64,000 nucleotides of DNA from Caprella mutica (GCA_947561585.1 CANNZV010000839.1:248001-312000), one strand, 5' to 3'. Shown: positions 1-12,343, counted from the first letter of the stretch. A program made the numbers and translations. Notes: generated by a model not told the origin, from the sequence alone.

Positions 1-584
1 AAATGAATTGTGACACTGGGTCTGACAGACCCATAGTTGTTTTATCCAGATTTCAAGCTTTAAGAAGGTCTGATTTTGAAGAGTGAATGAATGAATAGAA
101 AAATAATATTTGTACCTTTAATTTGCCTTGTGCAAAAAGAAAATAGCGAATAAACATAAAAAAAAACATTCAAAGTACATTCTCGCCATCACTTGTAACA
201 AGGTCAGATTCAACTTCAAGTGAATCAAGCAAGCAATGAATTTATTCTATATCCATGATAAACCTTGTCAATAATAGTGAAAATCTACTTTAGCAATACA
301 TTTTCTAGTTGAAAATGAAAATAAATGATAATTTAGGCAATAAAACTTGAAAACCAATACCATACATGAATGGTGTCGATGGGTCTGAAAGACCCATTTT
401 ACCTTAAATTCCAATAAATATTCTCAACTAATCACTTCGAGAACTTGATCTTCCCATAGTAGGCTAATCTGCATCTACTTAAAAGGTAGTGAAAAGGTGA
501 TCATTTAGGTTTATCTGAAAAATTAAAAAGAATGTTCGAAGAGTATGCCCTGTGTCTCACAGACCCAGCGCCACCTCTGAAAGG
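1..584. mobile_element. Right end of a TTAA-type DNA transposon (partial)
   Basis: The sequence just inside a TTAA at 585-588, read inward, begins CCTTTCAGAGGTGGCGC and then CTGGGTCTGTGAGAC, a layout like the terminal and subterminal repeats of piggyBac-like elements. Three copies of an imperfect palindrome of the form TGGGTCTGnnAGACCCA lie at 17-33, 379-397 and 550-568. No transposase frame is visible between them, so this is a non-autonomous copy or the non-coding end of a longer one that continues left of the window. Assignment to piggyBac rather than Kolobok or Sola3, which also use TTAA, is inference. Confidence 0.5.
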
Positions 585-710
585 TTAAGAAGTGGAAATA
601 CATTTTCATCGAATATTATTCATGTTGTCCACAAAACTTAAGAAATCTGACAAGTATTGGTCACATGTGATGTGCAAATTAGAATAACCCAGAGAAGAGT
701 GTATATCTTA

Positions 711-1431
711 TGGTTCTAGATCAATAATTTTGCTGAAAACACTTTCGCCGCACGACATATTTGTTGAAAATATGACAATTTTTAGCAGACTAAGGTTTAC
801 TACAAAAATTTAAGTTTATTGAACAGCCTGTGTTAAATAAGTATTTAAAATTAATCAAATTATTTATTTACTATAAATTAAACAGTAATTATTTGTCTAG
901 TTTTAATGCCATATATATGCTTGTTCTTAGTCCCATTATAAAAATTTCTAAATAAATTTAGTAGGGGTTTAACGTCTGCTTCGGCCATATCGTTTACCAT
1001 ATCGCTGACGTCAAAATGAAATTAATTGCAAAGGACTAGATGAAACAGTTATAAGGAAAAAAGGCTCCATGAATAATATGTGAAAATGCTTGAATGTAGA
1101 AAGGCTACTCTCTGAATGAAGTCACTTTCCAATGAATGTGACGAAATGGGACACAAGCACCGATGGCTGCACTCACTGATGGAAGAGGAAAATGAAGAGG
1201 TGATAGTAAATGAAGCCTACGAGCCTACCTAACACGAATCTAAGAACTTTTAAATAATTTTTAAATACAGTTAAATACAGTTATTTGTAAGTTCATCTGG
1301 ACATATGGGACCAATTTGTTTACCTTTTTAAATAATCACATTTTTCGGCGAAAGTATCGTTCGGCGAATGTGTCGTGCGGCGAATGTGACGTGCGGCGAA
1401 TGTGTTTTTGGTGGCAAATGGACCGTTCACC
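711..1431. mobile_element. Foldback element, GCGGCGAATGTG-array subfamily
   Basis: The left end has one reverse-complement unit (CACTTTCGCCGCACGACA, about 745-762). The right end has an array of units of the form GCGGCGAATGTGTCGTG (about 1346-1400). The element lies between two perfect 8-bp direct repeats ATATCTTA (703-710 and 1432-1439), probably a target-site duplication. The right outer terminus read inward is GGTGAACGG and the left is TGGTTCT, resembling the GGTG ends of other foldback elements here. The interior has no ORF. It contains two near-identical words ACCATATC / GCCATATC at 985-1005 and a GC-richer patch at 1130-1235. Confidence 0.6.
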
Positions 1432-1439
1432 ATATCTTA

Positions 1440-4289
1440 CTACATTAGGTACATCACCATTTCTCTTCTAACCCGCTGTTAACAGCACCGCTACACCTCT
1501 AACAACATCCATTAATACCATTTCAACTTCTACCACCAAGAAACTCATTCTCCGTTAAATTCAATCATTCAAGACCTCAGTCCAATATAACTTATATTAG
1601 CTCTGCAATCTGAAAATACTAAATTTCTTTTAATGAAACAAAAGAAACCCTATATTAACGTTAAAAGCAACAAATAGCATATCATATTCCATCTCATCTC
1701 TTTTATTCCTTTTTCGTAACTATTATTCTTTACACACCTTTCCATCCCTATCATCTCTCTTAGTCAACTCATATTATTATTTATTATATTTACTCTACTA
1801 TACTGTCAATTCTGTAGTACATATATTTATACCTACTTTTAAACACATACTTTTATCCCTTGTTACAAAAATCTCTAACTAAATATTGTCATTAAACTTA
1901 TCTTGTTTTTCTTGTCCCTACAACAAATTAGATTCCAATCAAAATAACTACTTCGTTGGCACGAGAATTATTCTTAAATTGAGAGTATTTCAAGAGAATT
2001 ATAAAATTATAGATTCCATTCCGAGAAATATATGATGAACGAAACATCGTAAATGATGCAAAGTCTACTTGATTATCATCATATATACGTCAGAAAAATC
2101 ATATCCATCATTATATATCATAATTATTGATCCTAGAATAGAAACAGAAGAATTATTCAAAATATTGTAAAACAAAATAGCTTTTCTGTAAAATAAGTTA
2201 TGTATTACTAATATTTTTTAGTTGTCACATCACGTAAATTAATTAATAGCCAACGAAAAATTTGTGTCCTTTCAATTTTAAATGGTAAATATTATCTGTA
2301 AGATATAACTTAATCTATTTTAACATACAGTATTTGTTTCTATACATACTTTAAAGTGTTAACCACTTTTACTATACTTTACTCTCTACATTTATTATGT
2401 CGATTGAATCAAACTTTTAATTGGTGTCTGAAACCACACCAATTCTCGGAATGGGATGAGATAATTACTTCATTTAAACTTTTAACTAAGGAAATCGTCC
2501 TCCGATAAGTTTTTCTTCCTTCGAATCCAAACAAAAAATATATAATTTTATCTCCTCAATAGTCTCTCCGGAACTGATTCATTACAAATTTTTGGAATCT
2601 ATCCTCATTTTCTTCATTTAATTGTGCTTATTCCGGCTAATAATTGTAACAAATTTTAACAATAATGATCTCGTTATTTTTGTTAAAAAAAATAAATCTT
2701 TAAATAAAATTTGTTACTTTCATCAATCTCGAAATATTATTTGATCAAACAATCGACATTAAGCGGTAATGAAGATCGAGATAAAAATTGTAAATCTTGT
2801 TGGAAAAAATGGAATTATCTTTCATGCTTGGTTGTACCATTTTATTATTCTGGATTTTAAATACAGCTCAATTAATAAATTTGAATTTGAAATTTCTTTA
2901 TTAAATTAGAAGTATTTCTACTTAGACAGAGAAAATCCAAGTATCTCCAATGATCTATTTTTTTACCATGTATCCATAGGTGTATATACTGATGCTACCA
3001 GGACGAACGAACACTCGAATAAAAGCAGTAGTTATTAGTGTAAAGGAAAAATACATGTAATTATTTGGAAACCAATATCGTTGATTTCAAACAAACCCTA
3101 GTTAATTCATTATAGAGGAGCGTCAAAGTATTCGAACAATAAGCGTATATAGTGTAGGACCGTAGGTCAAGAACCAATATGACCTATTAATCTTCCGATT
3201 GATCTCACATGAGATACGTTATACGCATACAAAATTGATAAATCAATTTTATACAGAAAATAGAAAATTTCAATTACCTATCAAAATGACTTGTATATTA
3301 ATGACACTCATATCTGTTAATGTCAATCCATCTGGTTTTATTTATTAAATGTTAGGCTATTGAATGGAACTGACTTCTCTCTTTTCATGGCTTACATTGG
3401 AAGAATGTGAGCCTATCGATTCTGCCAACTCCTGATTTATAGTCCTATTTTGTCTGACTTTTTGTCAATTGATTCCAAGAGAAACAATGTTCCAATTCGA
3501 CGATGAGCACACCAATTTAATTTGTCCCTTAATTGCCCTATCGATTCTGGATGAACTTTTTTCTCGGAGAATTTTCACAGTGTAATGAAATGAAGAAACA
3601 ATTTCACTTTATAGCAAACGCACTTGGGAACAAATCCCCTGGCGCTAAATGACATACCAATCGAAGACCGACAATGTTCGACACGTCTGATGTCAAGCGC
3701 GCTATATCGCAATCAGAGCCGTAATAAGCCCACCCAATCGGTGCAAGCTTGCAATTGATGAAGCTACCTATTGGAATTTTCTTCCTGTTTCATTAAACTG
3801 TATTACTTTCAAAGTATCTTTATATATATCATAATATTGAAAAGACTCTTTTAACCTCTAAGCGATTTTGTACGAACTTGATACAAATAACGTGAAAATA
3901 AGTATAAAATAATTTTGATAGAGGTAGGGAAATGACATATATACAATATACATTGCTTTGATTCATATTAATATCTTGTTACATGGAAAATTTAATCAAC
4001 ATCTCTAAGAGTTATTCTACATTCAGTTTGGAATTAAATGAATTAATGTTTTGAAACATTTTTATTGCTTTCTAAATTCCCTTGATATACTTTGTATTTA
4101 TAGTTTAATGAATAAATTAGATAGAAAATAACAATTTAAATAATATAAGAATATCGAATAAACCAAAAGAACTTTCACAATTTTTCTCATAGCCAGTATA
4201 ATTATCTTTAATTCACAAAGGTACTAAATTATTACCTTCACAAAATTGCGGAAGGTTGTTTTGATCAGCAAAAATTAAAAAAAATATTT
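1440..4289. other. AT-rich DNA without recognised genes
   Basis: Only short, stop-dense frames are present. The one compositional exception is a GC-richer patch at about 3635-3780 (GGCGCTAAATGACATACC and following). It has no open frame of note and matches nothing I recognise. I see no other repeat or RNA signal. Confidence 0.6.
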
Positions 4290-4580
4290 AATTATAATCT
4301 TTATGCTTGCATTTCTCTAAATGTATTCAACTAATTTACCTGAAATATTATATGACGATTGGTTATTATCCTGGACCTATTTGAATAAATTTTGGGAGCG
4401 ATCGGGTTAAAGGTCATTTATAACTCAATAAGTATTCAACCAAATTTCCTGAAATTTGGTGAGAAGATTGGTCATTGCCTCACGTGGTTGACGATTGAGA
4501 ATGATCTATTTCCTTAATGATCTATCATACACCAAGAATAAAAAATGTAGTGGTGGTGACGGTATGCGCTCTACGACTGC
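4290..4580. mobile_element. Right arm fragment of the palindromic GCGCATACC element
   Basis: This stretch is homologous to the right arm of the complete palindromic element at 17244-18127. Shared phrases include TTTTGGGAGCGATCGGG, AAGGTCATTTATAACTCA and CAACCAAATTTCCTGAAATT. It ends in the terminal repeat GGTATGCGCTCTACGA (4561-4576), which is the exact reverse complement of the left terminus of the complete copy. The left arm is absent, so this is a truncated copy. Confidence 0.65.
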
Positions 4581-5710
4581 CCGTTCGAGCCTCATAAATG
4601 ATATAATACACTATAATATTTACAACAATTTACGATAACAGTATGCTATCTTCCATAATATATTAATAGCATGGAACTAGTTCAGAATCGCAGATTGTAT
4701 ATTGTATAATGCCATTATAATCTGGTGTCTCCCAAAACCAGATAAAAATATAAGACTCTGCAGTTATCTAAGAATATTCATCATGGCTACAGGTCATTTC
4801 GTCAATGATTAGAATAAAGTAGGGTGAAATTTTTATTAGCACTTTTTCCAGCACCCCTCACTCGATGCTAAATTCTATATTGAAAAATATAGAAGAGATT
4901 GTATTCTGTTAATGTATTGAACATTTAACTAAGCTTTAAATATAGAATTGCTATATAAAACAAAATTTTAACAATATATATAGGGAATAATAAAAAAATG
5001 AATAATATTTTCGACAATTAAAAAATATGCAAATTTGAAGATCTGTCTCGAAAAAAAACTGTTTTTCGAAGAAGTTATATTAGAGTTGAATCAATTTTCG
5101 AATGTCAAATTAAAGTCATTGTGATTTTTTCAGGAATCCATTCAACATATCCTGAATCCGAATTACCTTTATGGATCTATTTTATCACCTATTGTTCGGG
5201 CAGTTTTGCCCCTAGCCTAGCAGTGTTGGACAACTGATTCTGAAATTTATTAAAAAAATCTTAGCTACTATAAAACTAACAGATGGAGGTTCAAATACAA
5301 GGTTAAAGTTTTAAATCAGAGAACTAGTTTAACATTACCAAGCAAAGTTAAAACTTCAAACATCACTAATTCCTATTTACTAACAGAGGATTTGATGGTT
5401 TCCGGACTTGGATCTAGAGGCACATCACAAACTAATCCGACAGAACCTACCTCTAGTCTCTACTACACACTAAACACTTTGCTCTATTCTCTGAAATCTC
5501 CAAGCACTTAATGAACCTATCTGTGTCCTTCTGGCTATAATATCAGAATTTTGTTCCAACAATTTTGTTTAAAAATGCATGCAAGTTCTCTTAAAAATGG
5601 AATAAAATATGCTATTTTTTATTAGTAAAACCTAGGTATGCTAATTTTTAAAATATATTCATTTTTGAATGGAACAACTATATTAAACATTTTTCAATAT
5701 AATTACACAA
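4581..5710. other. AT-rich DNA without recognised genes
   Basis: No ORF of note, no terminal repeats and no satellite seen. Confidence 0.55.
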
Positions 5711-5805
5711 AAAAAGTTATAATCGTGGACGAAGTAATTAGTGGTCGAAATGGTTCGAATTTAAAATAGCCGTTGACCAAAATTAATGGTTCGTAGCCGA
5801 AATAA
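5711..5805. repeat. Degenerate GTGGACCGAAATnATTC array, left part
   Basis: About five diverged units of roughly 17-20 bp built on GTGG(A/T)CGAAATGGTTC and GTAGCCGAAAT. The same words in the same orientation recur at 8345-8430. Between the two lie a LINE fragment and a MITE. The simplest reading is one array split by later insertion, though two separate arrays cannot be excluded. Just downstream, 5848-5874 is a perfect 11-bp hairpin (TTGTAGCCAAA / TTTGGCTACAA, 5-nt loop) carrying the same GTAGCC word. Confidence 0.45.
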
Positions 5806-6080
5806 TAATAATATAATATTCTTTTCATTGAAAAAAAACAATAAAAATTGTAGCCAAAAAACATTTGGCTACAATAAATTAAACAAAAGTACGAAACAAA
5901 AATCAAATATTGGGATACAAGGAATCTCTTTTTTCATGTTTTTCGGTAATATTCTGTTTATGAATATTAAGGCAGAAACTATTTTAATTGTTAAGAAGAA
6001 AATTTATTACCAATTATTACCATCAGCCAAAGCCACTCTCAAAAAATTAGCCTCTCTCACTCTCACCACAGATACACCCC

Positions 6081-7229
6081 TTAGAAAGTATTTATGATGT
6101 TCTGGATGAGGGAAACTTTTATTTTTATATGTTCTTAGATTTTCGCAAAGCTTTTGGTTCTGTTTCCCACTCCATCTTATTATCTAAGCTTTACGCTTAT
6201 GGTGTGAGATGCACTCCACTTGCTTGGTTCCGTTCATACTTATCATCGCGTACCCAACATGTTGTTATAAATGATGTAGTCTCAGATAAGAGGCAGGTGT
6301 CCTGTGGGGTACCACAAGGAAGTATTCTGGGCCCACTTCTGTACTTGATTTACATGAACGATTTTCCTCTCTGTTCCAATTACTTTGACTTCATACTTTT
6401 TGCTGATGATTCTACTATCTCCTGTTCCATACCTAGGAATAAGATAGGCGATATCCATGAAGAAATCAACAATCGTCTGGTGACTGTTCAAAATTGGCTG
6501 CTGGAGAATAAGATTATAGTTAATACTGACAAAACTAGATACGTTGTTTTTTCTCAAAGATTATTTCACAGTTTAACTTATATTCATTCAGACAATTGCG
6601 AAATTGAAAGTGTGAAATCTGTAAAGTTCTTTGGTGTGATATTGGACAATAATCTCAAATTTGACGAGCATGTTAATTCAGTCTCTATAAAAATTTCCAT
6701 GTCTTTAGGGGTTTTGTCCAAAGTTACTAATTTCCTGCCTTGTGATATCTTGAAGCTCCTATATTATTCTTTAATTTATCCATATTTCTCGTGTGGTATT
6801 GAGGCATGGCATGGATCCCCTAATTATATTAGAAATAGAATGGTACGTGTTGTTACATAAAAGAGCTGTAAGGGTTGTTTCTTGCAGTGATTATCTTGCT
6901 CACACAGCGCCAATTTGTAAGGATTTTGGTTTTTAAATATTGATAGCATATATAAACTAAGAGTTTGTGCTCATATGTATAAAACTTTGTTTTGTCCTAT
7001 TTATAATCCTATCCTTGAATACACCGTTTCACATGTTGATCGGCACAGACATTCAACTAGAAATGTCTCCGATATAACATTACCTCGATATAAAATTTCT
7101 CAATCTAAAAATAGCATTATTTTTGTGGCTACAAATTTGTGGAACTCATTGGACTCTAACCTTACAAATATTCAATCTGAGATTGCTTTCAAGATGCACT
7201 ATAAAAGACATCTGCTGGAGTCTCAATAA
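6081..7229 (+). pseudogene. CR1/Jockey-type LINE reverse transcriptase, 5'-truncated and frameshifted
   Basis: This is the remains of a non-LTR retrotransposon polymerase, which copies element RNA into DNA at a nicked target. The main open frame (6129-6860, 243 codons) carries, in order, the palm motif FLDFRKAF (canonical D retained), CGVPQGSILGPLL, and the catalytic box FADDS with both aspartates. It is followed by the thumb-like region NKIIVNTDKT and VKFFGVILDNNLKFDEHV. Homology begins abruptly at about 6081, so the endonuclease and the first RT motifs are missing. A frameshift near 6845 moves the reading to KRAVRVVS; a second near 6935 moves it to the C-terminal frame 6936-7229 (LNIDSIYKL to HYKRHLLESQ). 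The clade is judged from motif style, not a tree. It is a dead 3' fragment. Confidence 0.85.
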
Positions 7230-8290
7230 TTTTTCTTTCTTTTATATTTTTTTTTCTCTTCTACAACCTGTCCAAGTTTTAATTACAATTATACCTGTCA
7301 TTTATGCATTTTTAATAATATTGCTTATCTATAGGAAACAAATGTTACTTTTCTTACAAGCTTAATATTCTATTTTTTTTTTGTTATTTTACATTTTTTT
7401 ATTTTTTAGGATGCCCTTAAGGGGATGGTCTCCTGTTTTTTGCAATTTTTACGGATTTCCTCTTTTACATCAGTTCCCTAGTAAACATTCCAAAGAAAAA
7501 GTACAAAAAGTTTCATTTTACTGTGACAACTATAAGTCAGTGGGGGGGGGGGGGGGGGATTTAATAATGGTGGAAGGTGTGAAATTAGGGTGTGCCACAG
7601 TACTCTTCTCCTGCTAAAATGGGCTTACCCTCCCACTTTTGGTTGATGGCTTCGTCGTTGGCTTGGGAGACCTTGGAGTTCTCTGACAGAGACGAAAAGC
7701 TCACTTTTTTTGTGTGTGTGTTTTTATAATTTTTAACTTTTTTTGGTTTACTCCAATATCTCAGTAACTCTTTTACTCAAAATAATCTCGCTCAAAATAG
7801 CGCCACTCTTTGGGGGTTGGTCCTACATAAAAATGAATAAATGTCTGTTCAGAACGAAATTCCTAACGTCGTCTAGAAGCCTTTTTTTGGAATTTCAATC
7901 TCCAACTTTTTTTATTTTGAAAAGAATTTTTTTTTGCAAAAAGTCAATTAAAAAAAAAAAATCAGATCGAATTTCAAAAAAAGGGCTTCTAGACGACCTT
8001 AGTATAATAGTAGAGAACATATTAGCTTCTAAAAATTTTTCTGTAGGACCAACCCCCAAAGAGTGGCGCTTTTTTTTGAGGGGGAGGGCCCCAAAATGAA
8101 AAATATTCATGACCAACAAAACCTTATATTACCATTTTACACCTTAGGTCAAAGTTTCAGCTCAATCGGACGAGTATTATTGGTAGCTAGCAAAATGTGG
8201 AGACCATCCCCTTAAAGCCTATCTGCTTTTCATGGCGATATAGCTCCTTTATTGCACATTGTTTTTCAATAAACTTTTCTGTACAATCAT
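7230..8290 (+). other. Probable 3' untranslated region of the LINE, interrupted by a MITE
   Basis: After the last polymerase codon, T-rich sequence runs to 7416. It resumes after the MITE at 8216 with AGCCTATCTGCTTTTCATGG and ends with an AATAAA signal at 8269-8274. Removing 7421-8211 plus one TTAA rejoins the two halves, which supports their being one 3' end. The exact 3' boundary is not marked by a poly(A) tail. Confidence 0.45.
7421..8211. mobile_element. TTAA-flanked MITE with internal foldback
   Basis: A perfect terminal inverted repeat, GGGGATGGTCTCC, stands at both ends. Each end is bordered by TTAA (7417-7420 and 8212-8215), the target duplication used by piggyBac, Kolobok and Sola3 elements. 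Length is 791 bp with no transposase frame. Inside is a second, unrelated inverted repeat: a perfect 29-bp pair at 7799-7827 and 8042-8070 containing CACTCTTTGGGGGTTGG. Nested within that is a further pair at 7868-7880 and 7985-7997 (GTCGTCTAGAAGC). A G homopolymer (about 18 nt) begins near 7541. Open frames inside it are products of the palindrome, not genes. Confidence 0.8.
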
Positions 8291-8344
8291 GGGAGTCCCC
8301 AGCCAATGATCTATTGTAAAGAGGGTGCTATATGAAAAAAAATT

Positions 8345-8430
8345 TCCGTGGACCAAACGTAATGATTCGTAGCCGAAATGACATATATGGACCGAGATGA
8401 TTTGTTTGAGGACGAAATTATTTGAGCTTG
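8345..8430. repeat. Degenerate GTGGACCGAAATnATTC array, right part
   Basis: Units such as CGTGGACCAAACGTAATG, ATTCGTAGCCGAAATGA and TGGACCGAGATGATTTG match the array at 5711-5805 in the same orientation. See that entry for the split-array interpretation. Confidence 0.45.
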
Positions 8431-9160
8431 ATATATATTATTTCTTAATAGAGAATCCCCGCTCGCTGTTGCATGTGAAGGTGGTTGATCACTAAGCCAC
8501 GAGTAGGTCCATATGTATATGTGACTCCCCATTTAACCTATCCATGGACTCTGCAAGCTAGTTTTGAAACCCCCAGTTTCCCAATTCTTTCAAGAAAGAA
8601 AAAAATGTGAATAGATGAATGTTCTTGATTATTATGTGTAGGTTTCATTAAATGTCCGTCCAGGGTTTAGTCACATAGTCTTGTAATAATTCGTGCATTC
8701 TTAGGCAAAATGAGTTGTCCTTGGACCATGGACTCATCATTGATAAGTAGCATTGTCTCACTTTCCAGTGATACTGTTGTGAGATCAAATGTTACCACGT
8801 CCTGTTAGAATTTGCAGGATAAGACGAAGCTTCCATTAGGTTAATGAAAGTAACCTTTGACTTCCTCTCTTGTAAAGAAGCTTTCCAAAGAGCTCTTTGG
8901 TCTGTCTGCAAGAAGATTGTTCGTAGCATCATAATTTATAATTATTAATATAAGGACATTGGCCTATAAAATTGTTCAATTTTAATTTTACTTCTCAAAC
9001 ATTTTTTTGTTGTTCTATAAATTAATTAATTAATTTACTCATGCTTTCATAATTACCTTGAATTTCAATTAAATTTACTTGGATGAAATTCAATCTCATT
9101 TAGAAAAAAATTAAATTCATTTTTTGATGAATTTCAATTTAATTTGGATAAAAATCAATT
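8431..9160. other. AT-rich DNA without recognised genes
   Basis: No convincing gene or element. From about 9050 the sequence drifts into diverged AATTTCAATTTAATTTGGAT words that lead into the 19-bp satellite. Confidence 0.5.
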
Positions 9161-9167
9161 TTATTTG

Positions 9168-9345
9168 GATTAAATTTAATAATTTAGATTAAATTTAATA
9201 ATTTAGATTAAATTTAATAATTTAGATTAAATTTAACAATTTAGATTAAATTTAATAATTTAGATTAAATTTAATAATTTAGATTAAATTTAATAATTTA
9301 GATTAAATTTAATAATTTAGATTAAATTTAATAATTTGGATAAAA
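9168..9345. repeat. 19-bp AT satellite, about 9 copies
   Basis: The unit GATTAAATTTAATAATTTA recurs exactly every 19 bp with starts at 9168, 9187, 9206, 9225, 9244, 9263, 9282, 9301 and 9320, and a last diverged unit at 9339. Only one internal substitution (AACAATTTA) is seen, so expansion was recent or the array is well homogenised. More diverged related words lie at 9050-9167. Confidence 0.95.
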
Positions 9346-11234
9346 TTATCATTGGGACGAAATTCGATTTCACTTAGATCATATTGATATTCAGTATGAT
9401 CAAGTTCTATTTCAATTAGATCGAACTGTATGAGCTATAAAAAATGTATAGATAATCCATACAATATAATCCATATTGCCATTGACATGTTCTGATGTCT
9501 ACTTGAAAACGATTAAATTCCAAGTTTTCTTAAGGGAATAACAGTATATGCATTATTTTCATTTATAAATTATTTACTACTGACTTAAAATATATTTTAT
9601 TCATTTACTGACAAACGGTAAACGCGACCAAATGTTTAGCTGCATATACCATGCATACAAATATTCCATGCCATTTAATTATAGAGCTAGATATATAATA
9701 ATATATAGTCTTATGAATGAATCATCATAATATTACCTTTTGTATGTGACTATACATGGGTATTATGCACAGGGGTATTATGATCTTCAAGTTGGGTTTA
9801 TTAGATCATTAGGCGAATGGTAAGTCATTGTTGATATGCATTAGAATTCAATTTAGTTATCAAAGTTCTAGATTACAGTTTGAAGTATTTCATTCACAGT
9901 CACTCGACCCTAATAACGCAAAGTTAGGTGGAATTACACGACATTCGCACTGCTTTGAGTACCGGTGATTAAATTAGCGAAACTTTACTTGTAATTAGTC
10001 ATTTTATCGTGTTAAGTGGTAATCTCAAATTTAAACTCATTTAATGAATTTATATTTACAAAAATCGAATTTGGCGACTAAATTAGATCAAGGGCACATC
10101 TAGTAATTATGCACAAACCACTAACTGAGGTTTTATGAAAGAAATGATTTCACGCGTTATTATTTGTACTATTCAGGATGTAGAAATTAGAATCTGTCAT
10201 AATTAATGATGTTACCTGTAATTGGTCTGTCAATTGCCATTTTCCAGATCTTTAGGAGTTTGAATCACTCTCCAAGGGTTTGAGTTAATCACACCTTGCC
10301 ACCGATTTACCGTTATGATAAAACATAAATAACTCCCATGGGAAATATCAGAAAACTGTAGCGTCAGTAAATGAACGCATCTATCAAGTACCTTTAAGCT
10401 TTTTATTGCAATGACTTCATATTCTTTATTGATAAGTGTTAATGGGTATGATTACTTTTCTATTTACTTATTATTTTATCCACAAAGTAATGAATAATAA
10501 AATATACGATTTTTTCCAGTCAGTCATAAATTTCTTTTAAATTGATCATTGATAACAGATTCAATATTTCTTTACTTTTGGGTACTATTTTTAATGATTT
10601 TTCATCGCATTATAGTTTCAAACTGTGGAGCATAAATGTAGTAGTTTCGGTAGCAAAACTCTTTTGCAATTCTTCGACATAAATAATTTCTCTACTGGCT
10701 ATTTGCAAGTAGTTCCAACCATGCACTTTTTGGCGGTAATAGTGGAACTTTATACGAAATGGGTTCATGTTGCAAATTTGAACATGCTTTAGCCTAATAT
10801 ATGACCGATTATGTATGGCCTCTAGTTAAGATCTTAAATGCACTTGCTAACCATGTTACCAATTTATTGCAGGCCATTCATAATATGGATGTTCAAAGTT
10901 GAACGAGTACTTGCTTCAATTAAGTAGTAAATCCCTAATTATTTTACATTGATCTAAACCTTTGAAATTCGATTTAATGTATGCTAAATTTGTTTGGGTC
11001 ATCCATCATGCACATTGTTGAAAATTATTAAAGTATTTTGTATGATTACCCTAATATTATTATTAATTGAAAAAAAAAACGTTTTAAAAAAGCTTTTGTA
11101 TTACAAGATATTTTTTTATAGTTATGGTTGTATCCTTACTTAAATTTATTGACAACAACTATGCAAAGAACAATATGGATACTTTTTATTAATCAGATAT
11201 TAATGGCGAGTAAATCACGAATGAGAATGATTAT
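9346..11234. other. AT-rich DNA without recognised genes
   Basis: Nothing beyond short stop-dense frames and A/T runs. Confidence 0.55.
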
Positions 11235-11242
11235 CATCAATA

Positions 11243-12343
11243 TTTTATAGAAAAGATATTTATCTCTAACGGGTCTAGGCTGATGTCCCAAAAACGAATT
11301 GGCCGAAACCAAATTTGCCAAAAACTAATTCGCCGAAACGGATTATCCGAAGAATTTTTGCCGAATCTAAAATTGGCCGAAAACGGATTTGCCGAATTAT
11401 GGATTTGCCTAAAAAAAATCAAAGAGATGAATTTGTCGTAAATCAAATTTCATGTATTTAAAAATAACATTCTGTTGGACTTTGAAGTTCTCATCATTAT
11501 ATCTTATGCATAAAAAAAACATATCTTATATGAGTTTGACATTACTATTGTTATATAAATTTGTATTCCGCTAATTCGGTATCATTTTGCTAAATTCATA
11601 TATCTGACTGAATATATTCAATATTAATATGTATATGGCATTACTAATAAAGGGTTGATAAAAATCAATGTGTTTACCAGAAACAAATTTATTCATGCAA
11701 GTAACACCATCGTTGAAGCTAGAGGTATATTTGGAAGATATAAACATAACTAATAGTTTATTCATAACTAACAATTTTTTATTTTTAACGCAATAAATGA
11801 AATAAATATTAATAATATCAGCCACAAAACACCTTCTGTATGGTATACTATTAACAACTGAATAAAAATAAGCAGTAAACATGGAATATTCACAAAAATG
11901 AATAAACACGTTAGTAACACACAATCTAAAAACAAGCCAAACAGTGAAATGAAAGAAATGTAACATGTTCACGTAGCTGACTGACTGATTCTGACTGAAT
12001 AATGCTTGAACGTCTTTAAAATAAGAACAAAGACAAATAATCATTTTGTAGACCAAAGATTAACAATTACAATGATTAACGAAAAGATAGAATAATTAAA
12101 GGATCATTTGTACATAATATAACTAATGGTTATGATTTCGTTGTTTCATTTCTTTACTGAAACTTTTGTGTAATTTTACATTCTGTTTTGAATAAATCTT
12201 TCGGTAAATTTTTCCTTCGCCAAATTTGTCTTTCGCTGAATCTTCATTTTGGCGAATCCGTTTTCGACCAACTTGGGTATTGGCAAATTCATTTTCGGAG
12301 AATCCGGTTCGGCGAATTCGTTTTCGGCCAATCTGCCGGATAC
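11243..12343. mobile_element. Foldback element, GGCCGAAAACGAATT-array subfamily
   Basis: Units such as GGCCGAAACCAAATTTGCC and TTCGCCGAAACGGATT occupy about 11288-11408. Their reverse complement (TTTTGGCGAATCCGTTTTCG and similar) occupies about 12200-12335. The 800-bp interior is AT-rich without a transposase. A perfect 8-bp direct repeat CATCAATA lies at 11235-11242 and 12344-12351, but the left copy is about 45 bp outside the array and the terminal 40 bp are not matched at the other end, so the boundary is uncertain. Open frames on the minus strand (11571-12056 and 12123-12527) cross array and interior and show no domain. Confidence 0.55.

Noticed and set aside
4575..4600. GTTCGAGCC resembling a tRNA B box
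   Set aside because: No A box at the right distance and no cloverleaf; the sequence sits at the edge of a transposon terminus.
5848..5874. Perfect hairpin TTGTAGCCAAA / TTTGGCTACAA as transposon termini
   Set aside because: The arms are only 5 nt apart; better read as a local hairpin or array remnant.
7743..8119. Overlapping plus and minus frames of 118 and 74 codons
   Set aside because: They lie on the two arms of a perfect palindrome inside the MITE.
5711..8430. Flanking arrays as the two arms of a foldback element
   Set aside because: The two parts have the same orientation, not inverted.
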